64,000 bases of DNA, from assembly GCA_963576725.1 (NCBI GenBank), contig OY755244.1, forward strand, positions 38,919,855-38,983,854, read 5' to 3'. The notes under the pieces were generated by a model, which saw only the letters and a list, made by a program, of their open reading frames with translations, searched no databases and had not been told where the DNA came from. This document shows, piece after piece, positions 32,598 to 42,371 of this stretch. The first letter of the stretch is position 1. Every line of letters begins with the position of its first letter. A program made the position numbers and the translations under genes. This stretch comes from Azorinus chamasolen. Lineage: Eukaryota > Mollusca > Bivalvia > Cardiida > Solecurtidae.

Positions 32598-33025
32598 CCA
32601 GGCTCCAGTTTCACGAACATTCTCACGTTATTACTTAGCTAAGCCTCTTATTTAAAACTTACATAAGAGAATAACTTTTTATAAATTAGTGTTTGTTGTG
32701 ACACAATGGGGTATGAGGTTTGCTCCGTTATCATTTTGAAAAAAAGATATTGCATCCGATACTAACTGAAGGTGATCTGAATCAAAAACAATATTTAGGA
32801 ATTTGTAACAGACTTAAGAATTTTACCAAATTCATTTTGGGTTTAATTAAATAGTTCATGCAAAAAAACGTCATTTTCTTTTTAAAAAATAATAGAATGT
32901 ATTTAAGGATTGTGTTTAGATGAAATAATTTCAATTATCTTCTCTATGTGCAAATGCAATACATTTAATAAGTTAAGCCTGGTATTAAGTAATTACATAA
33001 GAATGTTCGTGAAACTGGGGCCTGG
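32598..33025. mobile_element. TIR element, about 430 bp
   Basis: CCAGGCTCCAGTTTCACGAA and the inverted TTCGTGAAACTGGGGCCTGG define about 27-bp ends, with further imperfect matching inside (CATTCT, ACTTAG). AT-rich interior, no coding sequence, no CTCCTATAGGAG hairpin. Confidence 0.65.
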
Positions 33026-33029
33026 TGCT

Positions 33030-33184
33030 TGATTCTATCATGTTTTTAAGAAGGTATTGACTGAGTGCGAAATAGATTGGATCCTGATGGGACAGGTACA
33101 AAAATGTAGTTAGTAGCACGGCATCTCTTCTGTTTCTAAGCTATTTGCAAATGCAATTCAGGTCGCGGAAAGCGGGATAATGTT
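33030..33184 (+). mobile_element. TTAA-E MITE remnant
   Basis: GACTGAGTGCGAAATAGATT, GGATCCTGATGGGACAGG and AGGTCGCGGAAAGCGGG are degraded family blocks in order. A TTAA-A element follows directly. Confidence 0.5.
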
Positions 33185-33410
33185 AACCCGTTCCTCCATA
33201 GGCTATTTTTAGATCCAACCTCTTTGGATGTATCTACCGAAAAGGCATTAACTAGAGAAAATGATTTATTTTGAAATTTTGTAATTTGAAACCATTGTAA
33301 TAAATAGAGCATTTGCTCCTGTAGGAGCAAATGCTCTATTTATCACAATGGTTTCAACAGGTGACTTTTACAGAAGAGTAGAAATGCGTATTAATGGAGG
33401 AAATAGTTAA
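33183..33410 (-). mobile_element. TTAA-A MITE
   Basis: TTAACCCGTTCCTCCATAGG to TTAATGGAGGAAATAGTTAA. Core GAGCATTTGCTCCTGTAGGA within a near-perfect hairpin of about 60 bp. TTAA at both ends. Confidence 0.8.
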
Positions 33411-33532
33411 ATGGATATTGCACAAGAAATGTCACACGAAAAGTACAATTAACAACTTAACAGAACTAGTGATTGTAAAAAGGTTCTTTACTTTAAGGCA
33501 AAGCTTTATGCATTCTCAGGCCTTTAACAGTA

Positions 33533-33695
33533 CAGTATAATCTGTACAGTCATCAGAGGAGGTATATTTACGAGTCTGTAAGGCAGGTGGTAGCTTACAA
33601 CAGGTCAAAAGAAAATGTTGGCCTGTATTAAGCAACCACTTTTTAAGGACTCCTATGTTCAATAAATGAATGGCCGCTTAAGACATTTTCTACTG
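33533..33695. mobile_element. TA-B MITE with an empty-site partner
   Basis: CAGTATAATCTGTACAGTC to GCTTAAGACATTTTCTACTG, flanked by TA on both sides. The paralogous position 35660-35670 reads GACAGTAAGTCAAAA with a single TA, i.e. the empty site. The core hairpin is degraded. Confidence 0.75.
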
Positions 33696-33836
33696 TAGGT
33701 CAAAGCCAATGATTTAAGGAACCAATAGTTGGACAGATAATCGATGGCTTGTACACTACATGAACATCGTAACAAAACAGAATCAAGACAGTACAATTAC
33801 CTGCAATATATAATATGAATGTGTATACAATATCAC

Positions 33837-34026
33837 CAGTCTCAAGCGACCATCAAAAGACCCCATGGGTCTGTATGGCAGGTGGTAGCTTAATGCAGGT
33901 CAAATGTAATGCAGAAAAGCTCCTATAGGAGCTTTCTGCATTACTTTTGACCTGCATTAAGCAACCACGTGCTTTTTAAAACTCATATGTTTAATAGATG
34001 AATGATCGCTCAGAACTATTTCTACT
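33837..34026. mobile_element. TA-B MITE
   Basis: CAGTCTCAAGCGACCATCAA to CTCAGAACTATTTCTACTG. Core GCAGAAAAGCTCCTATAGGA. Absent at the paralogous position near 35806. Confidence 0.75.
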
Positions 34027-34569
34027 GTATAAAAGACGGCGCATTCTCAAAGGCTGATTTAGATCAGTTTTTCTGTGTTGCTTATAGCGCCGCAAACTGT
34101 TAGAACTCTTATCAAATCTTATTTGTTCTTACCCGTATATAACCTGGTTAACGGACGCTTTGAAATTCGAAAACAAAAAAATCATTCGAATGTTGGGTTG
34201 TATTTGTGTCATGAATTAAACTTGAAGCTTCTTACCCGCGCCTGGTTGTTTGTTTTTTTACATGTAATTGATATGTATGTGATTAAGTATCACGTTTGAA
34301 AAGCGCCTTGAATACTTCAAACACATTAATAGAAACAGCGTAGTTTGAACGAAATGCACCGACATTAGAGGTTGAGGTAAGCATCTTGTTTGACACATAT
34401 ATTAGAGATCGTTTCACGTTTTGACTTACTTTAACCATATATCTGCTGAAACATTCAAACTGACTCCTTCCTTTCTGAATATCAATTCAGTTGTACAAAA
34501 CAAAATGAATAAATTCTATCACTGACAAAACTGATTTAAGGACAAATAGTGCAGATCCTGATCAAAGGG

Positions 34570-34805
34570 TTAACCCTTCCCTGTTCTGTGTTTAATACAA
34601 ATTTCAATACCTACTGAATATTCATGGAGAAAAACAGCTCTCATGAAATTTGGAAGCTGAAACATTGTAGCGTTGTTTTAAAACAAATATTTCCATTAGC
34701 AAACAGAGCAGACCCTGATCAAATGGCCCCTCTAGGAGCCGTCTGATCCGGGTCTACTTTGTTTTCAGATGCGTGAAAACACGTTTGTATGACGGAAAGG
34801 GTTAA
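34570..34805 (-). mobile_element. TTAA-C MITE (CTAAAATGGCTA subtype)
   Basis: TTAACCCTTCCCTGTTCTGT to ATGACGGAAAGGGTTAA. Core CAAATGGCCCCTCTAGGAGCC. It has inserted into, or next to, a half-hairpin (GTGCAGATCCTGATCAAAGG at 34550) and shares its right TTAA with the next element. Confidence 0.75.
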
Positions 34806-35014
34806 CCTTTTCACCACGGTAAACTAGTCACTAATGATATTTGAAAATAGTGTAAACCCAAATAAGAGGTTTCCTAGAGGATCCCTTTCAGCAGGGTCTG
34901 CACTGTTTGTCATTTAACACTGTTCTTTAAACACATCCCTAAATATTTAACGTAAGCTTGACCTCTTTGAATTTTGGTATAGTCCATTTCAAAATTCAAC
35001 ATTGTAAGGGTTTA
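34802..35014 (+). mobile_element. TTAA-F MITE
   Basis: TTAACCTTTTCACCACGGTA to CAACATTGTAAGGGTTTA. Core TTTCCTAGAGGATCCC; AATAGTGTAAACCC / GGGTCTGCACTGTTT arms. Other copies at 37144 (reverse) and 59650. Confidence 0.65.
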
Positions 35015-35130
35015 GGGTATATTTTAAAACTAAAACATATATTTTACTGCAAAGATGATAATGAGTGGTTTAAATAGCATATGCTGAAACATGTCAAGAG
35101 AGTGGTAGTTAAGATCTTTCTGTTTCCTGT

Positions 35131-35339
35131 TTAAATCCTTTCCCAGCTGTAAAGAAATAGCGTATGCTCCACTTTTTACCTGGTGCAATTTTGACTACAT
35201 CCCATTTGATCAAGCTTTTAAGAAACTACTGACCAAGTGTTAAACAGCTTGATTCCTTGATGAATCGTCGGCTTACTCTACGTCTTATCTGGATCCAAAC
35301 TGTTTACAAACGCGAGTCAGATCTCGGATCAAAGGTTAA
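35131..35339 (+). mobile_element. TTAA-E MITE
   Basis: TTAAATCCTTTCCCAGCTGT to CTCGGATCAAAGGTTAA. Core mutated (GATGAATCGTCGGCTTACTC). Shares TTAA 35336-35339 with the next copy. Confidence 0.65.
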
Positions 35340-35548
35340 TCCTTAGCCTGCTATGAAATTGAGGTCTGCTTAAGCTCCGATCTGTTGTCGTTGTCACTTA
35401 CTTCTGATTCGTTCAAGCTTATGAGATATTATTGACAGAACGTCAAACAGCTTGGATCCTGATGAGACGCCGAGTAACTCGGCGTCTCATCGGGATCCAA
35501 GCTGTTTGAACATGTTAGTAAGGTTACGCTTAGCAGGCTAAGGGTTAA
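35336..35548 (+). mobile_element. TTAA-E MITE, best-preserved copy
   Basis: TTAATCCTTAGCCTGCTATG to CTTAGCAGGCTAAGGGTTAA. Central hairpin GAGACGCCGAGTAACTCGGC with arms CAAACAGCTTGGATCCTGAT and ATCGGGATCCAAGCTGTTTG; the only arm mismatch near the core is the T/C next to GGATCC. Confidence 0.85.
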
Positions 35549-36240
35549 TGTAAATTGCATAATAAAAGTCACAACAAGCATAAAATCAAAATACCTTCGC
35601 TAAACAGCACTGGTGATTGATAAAAGCCGTAGTTTTCTTTAATAGGTATTCGCAGACTTGACAGTAAGTCAAAACCCAGGGGAAAAACAATATTTGGACA
35701 ACTAATCGATGGCCAGTATACAACGAGAAAATCGTAATATAACAGACTGAATCAATAGAGTGCAGTCACGTGTATTATGCAATATAAATGTGTATACAAA
35801 CAGACGGTACATGCTCAATGTCGGAAAAGGATTTAGATTATTCTTTCCAATCCCGTTTATAGCGCCGCAAATCAGAGGAACCCTACCTACCTTTAATTAT
35901 ACTAGCCCGTATGTGCTTGGAAATTCGACAACAGAAAATACAGTAAAACCTGTCTAAATCGGATTTCTAGTTGAGAAGAATTTTGATACTTTTAGGCAGT
36001 TGGCTGCTTAACGGAAAATGACATTTCGAACGGAAAGTTCCTAGAGGAGCTTTCTGCATGACTTACTCTCTGCATTAAGCTGCCACCTGTCTCCATGGTC
36101 GATATTCATACTAAATTAAGCATCCGGTCTAGAGAGGTGTTACTGTATTCGAATGGATGATTGAATTTGTGTTAGGAACTTAACTTGACACTGCTTACTT
36201 GTGCTTTGTTTTTGTCTATGCTAATGAAATTAAAGCTTTG
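35549..36240. repeat. Diverged paralogous segment, copy 2
   Basis: Partner of 33411-34310. It lacks the two TA-B insertions of copy 1 and carries its own (35941-36145), for which copy 1 is the empty site. Confidence 0.7.
35941..36145. mobile_element. TA-B MITE, mixed end type
   Basis: CAGTAAAACCTGTCTAAATC to GGTCTAGAGAGGTGTTACTG with TA on both sides. Core GGAAAGTTCCTAGAGGAGCTTTC. Copy 1 reads through this position (ACAAAAAAATCATTCGAATG near 34173-34192) without the element. Confidence 0.75.
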
Positions 36241-36254
36241 CCCCAATAGGAACG

Positions 36255-36457
36255 CCATTTGATGAATTTACAAACAGCTCGTAAGCTCCTGTTAAAGCTG
36301 TCTGATCAGGGTTTGCCCTGTTGCAATTTGGAACCGATCCTAAAAGTTTCTTTAATGCCGAAGAGTTCCCTTCTTTCGGTACCATTATAAAACTTCATTC
36401 AATGAATATTCTTGAAGTGAAATGTGTTTGCATAGTTATGCATTAGGTGAAGTGTTA
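36255..36457 (+). mobile_element. TTAA-C MITE, degraded
   Basis: TTTACAAACAGCTCG...CTCCTGTTAAAGC...GTCTGATCAGGGTTTGCC, then ATTATAAAACTTCATTCAAT and AGGTGAAGTGTTAA. Confidence 0.5.
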
Positions 36458-37143
36458 AAGATGTATTCTGTCTATTTTTTGTATAATTCATTGAACACCA
36501 ATGAACATTTGAATAATGCTTACAGCCTATTTTCTAACATATATATAATATTCAGAAAGATAATAAGATACCGTTAAATCCTCAGAAACCGCCGACTTTT
36601 TATTAGACGGCAGGTTTCGTAAATTATGCGAAAATCAGCGGACGCGTTCGGTCAGTCTCCGATTTCGGCACAAAGTTATGAATGTTAATTAGGTTTATAC
36701 AGCAATGACTGACGAGTAAAACACGAAAAGAGAATGGCTATTGTGTAATGGTTTACATATATCTACATCGAGTACGTCCAGTACACATAATTGATTTTCA
36801 CGACAGATTCCGTGTGTTTCCGTTGGTTTCCGAGATAACAAAAGAACATTTTTCGGTACAAACACCTATTTTTCTCTTATCGTTTGCTTTAGCACCAAAT
36901 TTGTTTAAAATCACCAAGATTCTGATTCTGAAGCTTTTTTGTTATGCAAAAGTCGGCGAAAATGTGAGAAGAGTGCATCTTTAAATACATGTATTAAGTT
37001 TGAACAGCATTTTGAGTTCTTACATACATTACCAGAAAAGTCGTAGTTTGACCGAGATGTACCGGCACTATCGAATGGGGTAAACGTCCTGTTTGAAATA
37101 AGAATCAAAAACAGCGTCCAGGTTTAGGTTTTGACTTTCTTAC
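36458..37143. other. Unassigned, with a CGCCGACTTTT inverted pair
   Basis: GAAACCGCCGACTTTTTATT (36587) and AAAAGTCGGCG (36949) form a short inverted pair 360 bp apart; GAAACCGCCG / CGGCAGGTTTC also forms a local hairpin. This may be a further TIR element but the ends are not convincing. Confidence 0.3.
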
Positions 37144-37345
37144 CTTAACGCTTTCAAAACTGAATTTTCAAAGTGGAATGGTCGGTAAAAGTTTAACTAT
37201 AGAATACATTGAAGGGTTTCAAACTTGCTTGAGGATTTTCAAACAGTGTAGACCTTGATTAGAGAGATCCCTCTAGGAACCCATTGATTTGGGTCTGCAA
37301 TGTTTGGAAATGACAGTACAAGCGTTTCTTGCATTCAAAGGGTTG
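37144..37345 (-). mobile_element. TTAA-F MITE
   Basis: TTAACGCTTTCAAAACTGAA to TTGCATTCAAAGGGTTGGG. Core GAGATCCCTCTAGGAACCC with GTAGACCTTGATTAGAG / GATTTGGGTCTGC arms. Confidence 0.6.
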
Positions 37346-37445
37346 GGACATTCAGTCTAGAACAATTACTTGGTCAAGACCTCTGGAATGAATTAGTCTA
37401 CCGGCTAATGATGCAAAGCTATTTTAAGCATTTTCGTTTGAATTA

Positions 37446-37649
37446 CAGTAAAACCTCTCTATAACGGCCTCTAAATTGTGTTAATTAGTTGATATTTAGG
37501 GCAGGTGGTTGCTTAAAGCAAGGTGAAAGTAAAACAGAACGTTCCTATAGGAGCGTTCTGTTTTATTTTCACCTTGTATTAAGCAGCCATCTGCCTTTAA
37601 CAAAAATACTTGATGTAATTTAGTGGCCGTTATAGATAAGTTTTACTAT
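37446..37649. mobile_element. TA-A MITE
   Basis: CAGTAAAACCTCTCTATAAC to GTTATAGATAAGTTTTACTA. Core AACAGAACGTTCCTATAGGA. Confidence 0.8.
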
Positions 37650-37884
37650 AACGGTATTTCGGCGACCTTGCTTTAGAACTCATTGCAACAAATAGTTAAT
37701 GAATGAATGTAAGGGCATTTGGTGAATGAAAATGCTTTTTCTGGTGACAGGATAAACTAAACAGAATGCATTATCAGTGCTGCATGTGAAACTTGATTTG
37801 ATTAGGAAAACGTCAGCTCGTCCAAATTGTTTCCATACACATCACCATATAAGCTTTTCTGTATTCGACCTTGACCTACTATTA

Positions 37885-38089
37885 CAGTAAACCACCTCTA
37901 ATGCGACCACTTAATGAATAAACATGGCTGTCTTCATAAGCAGGTGGTTGCTTAATGCAGGACAAAAATAATGCAGGAAGCTCCTCTAGGAGCTTTCTGC
38001 ATTACTTTTGCCCTGCATTAAGCAACCACCTGCATCTAGCGCCCAGAATTATACCTCTTTTAGGTGGTCGCATTAGCGGGGTTTTACTG
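37885..38089. mobile_element. TA-B MITE, end variant with GCTAATGCGACC
   Basis: CAGTAAACCACCTCTAATGC to CGCATTAGCGGGGTTTTACT. Inner arms GGTGGTTGCTTAATGCAGG and a near-perfect core around GGAAGCTCCTCTAGGAGC. The same end type is at 45182. Confidence 0.8.
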
Positions 38090-38159
38090 TACCTATAACC
38101 CTTATCATGACCTACTGTGATACATACCCAAAGTCTTATAGGCTGGTTCGTCCTGGCCT

Positions 38160-38388
38160 TTAACCCAATGTGCGCCTAATGGATTCTTCAATGTTTATAT
38201 ATTTATTAGTCCATTTGTGATCTAAGGGATGCCTGACCTATATATTCAATTTAGTGTTGTTTTATTTTGAAATTCCTATTAGTAAACAAGGTAGACTCTT
38301 ATCAGACTCCGCATTATGCGGCGTCTGATCAGAGTCTTCACTGTTTGCTTATGTCTCATATATTGGTTCGTGGGCACAAATGGGTTAA
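38160..38388 (-). mobile_element. TTAA-G MITE
   Basis: TTAACCCAATGTGCGCCTAA to GTGGGCACAAATGGGTTAA. Core CAGACTCCGCATTATGCGGC, arms GTAGACTCTTATCAGAC / GTCTGATCAGAGTC. Confidence 0.75.
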
Positions 38389-38399
38389 GAACCCTTTGG

Positions 38400-38500
38400 A
38401 CGAGTGTACAACAGCTTGTATCCAAATGAGACGCCTTGTTACTTGGGGTCTCATCTGGATCCAAGCTGTGTTCAGATACTAGCCAGGTTGTGCATGGCAT
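38400..38500 (+). mobile_element. TTAA-E MITE remnant
   Basis: ACAGCTTGTATCCAAATGAG paired with CTCATCTGGATCCAAGCTG; the core is GACGCCTTGTTACTTGGGGTC. Outer ends lost. Confidence 0.55.
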
Positions 38501-38705
38501 AATATAATTTTACGACTGGCCTTACAGGAATCTACAAAAAAAGTATCTGTCTTCAAGATAATTTTATTTCCTATGCAAGTTGTTTTCTAATGTTGATGTA
38601 CATGTATAATGTATTACTATTGAGATACAAGTGAATTTGAAAAAACAATGATATGTACTTGCAAAACGAAAGACATTGTATTTCCAAACAACTGCAAGGA
38701 TCACG

Positions 38706-39190
38706 TTAACCCTTTCCCTGTTGAATATTCATGTAAAATAATGACGTCATGAATGTTTAACCCTTCGTTTGCTATTCGCGTCAATATACCTACCTGTAAA
38801 TAGTGAAGACCCAGATGAGACAGCTCCTGCAGGAGCTGTCTCATCAGGGTCTGCACTATTTACAAGTTGATTGTGCAACCAGTGCACTCCACAGCAGTGA
38901 TTGCACAGCGAAATACGTATACACAGTGAAGATATATGTAATTATACAACAGGCCATGGGTAAAGAAGGAGAAATGTATTTTAAAATTCAACAAGAGAAG
39001 GGTTCATAGCTGAAGTTAAGATTGGCATATGAACATTATCTTTTGGTACTGAAAGAGACTGTAGAGACAAATCCTCTATAGTTTCATAAACAAGCAGACT
39101 CTGATCAGACGGCCCCTACATGAGCCATCCGTCCTGGATCTACTTTGTTCGCAAAGGAATAAAATCAGCATTTGTACTAGGGAACTGTTC
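38706..39190 (-). mobile_element. TTAA-C MITE interrupted by TTAA-B
   Basis: TTAACCCTTTCCCTGTTGAA...AATAATGACGTCATGAATGT, interruption 38757-39006, then TTGGCATATGAACATTATC, CAGACTCTGATCAGACGG and GTCCTGGATCTACTTTGTT. The interruption falls where other copies read ATTAATTAA, a natural TTAA target. Confidence 0.7.
38757..39006 (+). mobile_element. TTAA-B MITE nested in TTAA-C
   Basis: TTAACCCTTCGTTTGCTATT to AACAAGAGAAGGGTT. Core ACAGCTCCTGCAGGAGCTGT perfect, arms GTGAAGACCCAGATGAG / CTCATCAGGGTCTGC. Confidence 0.8.
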
Positions 39191-39727
39191 AAATGTCAGC
39201 TGTGCTGTTCACCTCTGCTGAGCCAGGCATGCAGTTCTGCGGGCGGATGGCCTATTTTATAATCAAGAGGTAAAGCAAAAACCAACGCATTCTTGTTATC
39301 AGGAATCTGTGATATAGTTTGATAAGTGTGATGTAACAGCGCGAATATTGTCTGGTATTCTAATGTATTATCAAGTGTATATCAAATCTACTTAACCTCC
39401 ATCCTACGCTGAAAAATGCCGTAAGCTCATATTTTCGTCTGTTGCTTTTTTGTCACATATTGTTTTGATATTCGGCTCTGGTTTAAACTGTTGACAACAT
39501 GACAAACAACTTCACCATTTTACTTGGCTTTCAATCATGATTCAAGATGCGTTCTTATTGCGAGCCAATGTTATTAGTTAAAAGTATTACTTCATGTGGA
39601 CCAGTATGTTAAGTGCTGCCTATCGAGACATACACCGTTTCGGTTCTCAAACCCCTTTTGCAGTTTTAACCCTTAACTCCATATATACCCGTGTGTACGC
39701 CTTTTCAAACAATGTCAAACCCGTATA
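39191..39727. other. No recognised feature
   Basis: No element or coding sequence recognised. TTAACCCTTAACTCCATATA near 39667 is a lone TTAA-C-like left end cut by the TA-A element that follows. Confidence 0.35.
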
Positions 39728-39934
39728 CAATAAAACCTCTCTATAACGGCCACTGAATTTTGTTAATTAGTTGATATTAGGGCAGGTGGCTGCTTAAAGC
39801 AAGGTGAAAGTAAAACAGAACGCTTCTATATATAGGAGCATTCTGTTTTACTTTCACCTTGCTTTAAGCAACCACCTACCTTTAACACAAACTACTTGAT
39901 GTAATTTAGTGGCCGTTATAGAGAGATTTTACTG
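39728..39934. mobile_element. TA-A MITE
   Basis: CAATAAAACCTCTCTATAAC to GTTATAGAGAGATTTTACTG. The centre has a 4-bp expansion (CTTCTATATATAGGAG). Confidence 0.8.
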
Positions 39935-40010
39935 TAGTTGAATACATCATAAAGTCATTTCTGTTTCCCCCGTGTTTTGCAAATATGTATTTAAATCATA
40001 GTTACACTTT

Positions 40011-40224
40011 TTAACCTTTAGCCTGCTGAGCAAATTCTTTTTACATAATGTTTCACCTACTACATTTTCAAAATCCAAGATATAATCAATGTTTCTACCA
40101 AACTGCAATCAGGGTGCCAAACAGTTTGGATCCTGATGAGACGCCGAACTACTCAGCTTCTCATCTGGATCAAAACTGTTTGCATAGGTATTCACTCATC
40201 CGCCCATAGCAGGCTAAAGGTTAA
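40011..40224 (+). mobile_element. TTAA-E MITE
   Basis: TTAACCTTTAGCCTGCTGAG to CATAGCAGGCTAAAGGTTAA. Arms CAAACAGTTTGGATCCTGAT / ATCTGGATCAAAACTGTTTG. TTAA at both ends. Confidence 0.8.
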
Positions 40225-40377
40225 TGGAAGTCTTATATTACCAGACAATATAGAGAAAGTGAAAGTGGACACGCAGAAGTTGCATTCTGTTGTATGCTTA
40301 GAGGGCACGGGCAAACGTACATTCGTTGGGAAAGAACTTCTTGTCCAGCTAACGGAACCAAGGTGGTGTATACAGGA

Positions 40378-40402
40378 CCGCTATAGAGAGGTTTTACTGT
40401 AT
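40378..40402. mobile_element. TA-A right tip fragment
   Basis: CCGCTATAGAGAGGTTTTAC-TGTA only; the rest of the element is missing or too diverged to see. Confidence 0.5.
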
Positions 40403-40403
40403 A

Positions 40404-40560
40404 TACTTCCAATGGCAATCAGAACAGACACTGGTCAGACGTTTCCTACAGGAGCCCTCCGACAGGGTCCTGTTGTGATAGCGTTTAGAATAATATATAT
40501 CTGATTTACAGTTTCCGTCATGACCTACACTTAATGTAATTATTATTCAATGTTTCTTAC
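40404..40560 (+). mobile_element. TTAA-C MITE fragment
   Basis: CAATCAGAACAGACACTGGT, GTTTCCTACAGGAGCCCTCC, then GATTTACAGTTTCCGTCATG. Confidence 0.5.
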
Positions 40561-40566
40561 TTTCTT

Positions 40567-40751
40567 TCTTTTGACGCCTCTGTAAAATCACTTTTTGAAA
40601 ACCATTGTGAAAATCATTGTGATAAATATAGCATTTGCTCCACAATGGTTTCAGAACTACGCATTTTTAAATTGTTCTTTTTTTCCTCTTCTGAATGCTC
40701 ATTTTAAGGTGATTTATTCAAACAGGTAAGTTCTATATGGTAGTGAGTTAA
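40567..40751 (+). mobile_element. TTAA-A MITE, right hairpin arm deleted
   Basis: TTTTGACGCCTCTGTAAAAT to TATATGGTAGTGAGTTAA. The core stops at AGCATTTGCTCC and resumes at ACAATGGTTTC, so the palindrome is half deleted. Confidence 0.65.
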
Positions 40752-40835
40752 AGGATTTAAACGGACGGTTATTGGAACAAGCGAAAGTAATATTACTATT
40801 TCTCCTACAATATTGCATCATATTACACCTTTTAT

Positions 40836-41181
40836 CAAATCAGCTGATAGGCAGTCTAGTATTAATGTTTTAAAAGCAACGTGTGGTCTAACAAGCATTG
40901 CACGCAATGTCCCAGCATCAATTATGTAGATCTAACAGTTTCAGCAACAGTTTCATCTAACAGTTTCAAATTTTATCCTGCCTTTACAATATTATACAGT
41001 CGGGTAAAATATAAACCTTTTTATTACAATAGACTATTCATGCAATATTCTATCGTTAGAATAAAATATTTCTTCCATTTGTTGTTAAGCAACAAAATTA
41101 ACTCCCTCTCATCTCTCCTCTTTCTTTCTCTCTATCTCTCTCTCTCTCTTTCTCTCTTATCAAATCAGCTGATAGACAGTC
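40836..41181. repeat. 24-bp direct repeat pair
   Basis: TATCAAATCAGCTGATAG-(G/A)CAGTCT occurs at 40836-40858 and 41159-41181, the second copy inside the pyrimidine microsatellite. Confidence 0.6.
40964..41051 (+). repeat. 88-bp direct repeat, copy 1
   Basis: TTTCAAATTTTATCCTGCCT ... CATGCAATATTCT, repeated at 42284-42371 with one substitution. The 1.2 kb between them holds a microsatellite and degraded MITE fragments. No LTR-type ends or coding sequence. Confidence 0.85.
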
Positions 41182-41210
41182 TCTCTCTCCCTCTCTCTCT
41201 CTCTCAACCG
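41101..41210 (+). repeat. (TC)n-rich microsatellite
   Basis: CTCTCTCTCTCTTTCTCTC-type tract interrupted by the 24-bp repeat. Reading frames across it are artefacts. Confidence 0.9.
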
Positions 41211-41817
41211 TCAATGGACGAACCTCGCACAAGTGATATGACGGTGATATATTTAGAGGCATTTGGGAGCTGGACACTATACTCAAACACCGACCTCAAG
41301 ATAAGGGCAAATAAGTTGAAGGATTCATTATTTTCACACCAGACCCTAAGTTGTGATTCCAATTATCAATTACAATGTACGACTTTGGTGGATAAATCTG
41401 CATCTAAATTATTCCATATACCTTGAGTTCAGAGTCGATGTTTATTGAAGAAATGATAAATCAGGATGAAAATTACAACTAGCATATCATTTCACACCGA
41501 GAAGCAACACATAGCCTTCCTTCCAATTATATTGTAAGAGGGAATCATTACTACCCACAGCAATATCAACATCTGCAGTTACAACGAAGCTAAGCAACCA
41601 TGGCAAAGTAGAAAGCAGCATGAGAAACAAGCCATACCATGAGAACGGAACTGAGCACTTTATCTCGAAAATATTCAGCTAATAAAAATTACACAATTAT
41701 TATTTATTAATATTAGTGTTTGCAATACGTGTATTATAAAAATAAAGCATTGTTAGCCTTTGCAGAAGCGGTATTATCGGGTCTATATAAATGCATAAGC
41801 AAAAACAATAAAAAAGC
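41211..41817. other. No recognised feature
   Basis: No element seen. An open frame runs through part of it from the microsatellite but has no recognisable motif. Confidence 0.3.
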
Positions 41818-41895
41818 ACCTTTAAACAGGATGTCTAGTAGAGAAGAATTTAAGTAGATACTTGTAAGCAGGTGGCTGCTTAATGCAGAGTGGGC
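41818..41895. mobile_element. TA-B left-half fragment
   Basis: GTCTAGTAGAGAAGAATTTA then GCAGGTGGCTGCTTAATGCA; ends before the core. Confidence 0.5.
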
Positions 41896-42169
41896 AGTCG
41901 GTTTTATTAGCATGAGAAGGGTTAAATTGTAAGCAAAACTAGTGGTTTGAAACTGTAGCATTAACTGTCTTATACAACTGTAGACCCTTATTCCGTTTTC
42001 AAATAACGGCTGGATATGCTTACGTAGCAACCATCTCATGTTGTAAAGGGAATAAACACACTAGTAATACCAATAAACAAAACGTCAAAGCAATGTATTC
42101 ACTTCATAGTATTACAGGAAAATTGGTGTGTTTTAAAAACTAAATTAATCATTTCTCAAACGAATCCAA

Positions 42170-42235
42170 CGCTGACAACGATCGACGAGGCGATTCTAAA
42201 GAGTTTCCACATCATAAGGCGTAGTGGGGGAATAA
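42170..42235. mobile_element. TA-C fragment
   Basis: GACGAGGCGATTCTAAAGAG then CACATCATAAGGCGTAG: one arm of the TA-C hairpin only. Confidence 0.4.
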
Positions 42236-42283
42236 AGGTGCTTTTCTTGAACGAATGTTTAATTAACACAACTCTAGTGCTTC

Positions 42284-42371
42284 TTTCAAATTTTATCCTG
42301 CCTTTACAATATTATACAGTCGGGTAAAATATAAACCTTTTTATTACAATAGAATATTCATGCAATATTCT
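42284..42371 (+). repeat. 88-bp direct repeat, copy 2
   Basis: See copy 1 at 40964-41051; the difference is ATAGAATATTC here versus ATAGACTATTC. Confidence 0.85.

Larger units (their letters stand above)
33411..34310. repeat. Diverged paralogous segment, copy 1
   Basis: Matches 35549-36240 in order: AACAGAACTAGTGATTG / AACAGCACTGGTGATTG; GGACAGATAATCGATGGC / GGACAACTAATCGATGGC; AATGTGTATACAA; TATAGCGCCGCAAA; GAAATTCGA. Copy 1 carries two TA-B insertions (33533-33695, 33837-34026) absent from copy 2. Confidence 0.7.

Noticed and set aside
40881..41426. 181-residue open frame
   Set aside because: The middle is Ser/Leu runs from the (TC)n tract and the rest has no motif.
40964..42371. The 88-bp direct repeat as LTRs of a small retrotransposon
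   Set aside because: No TG...CA ends, primer-binding site or coding sequence between the copies.
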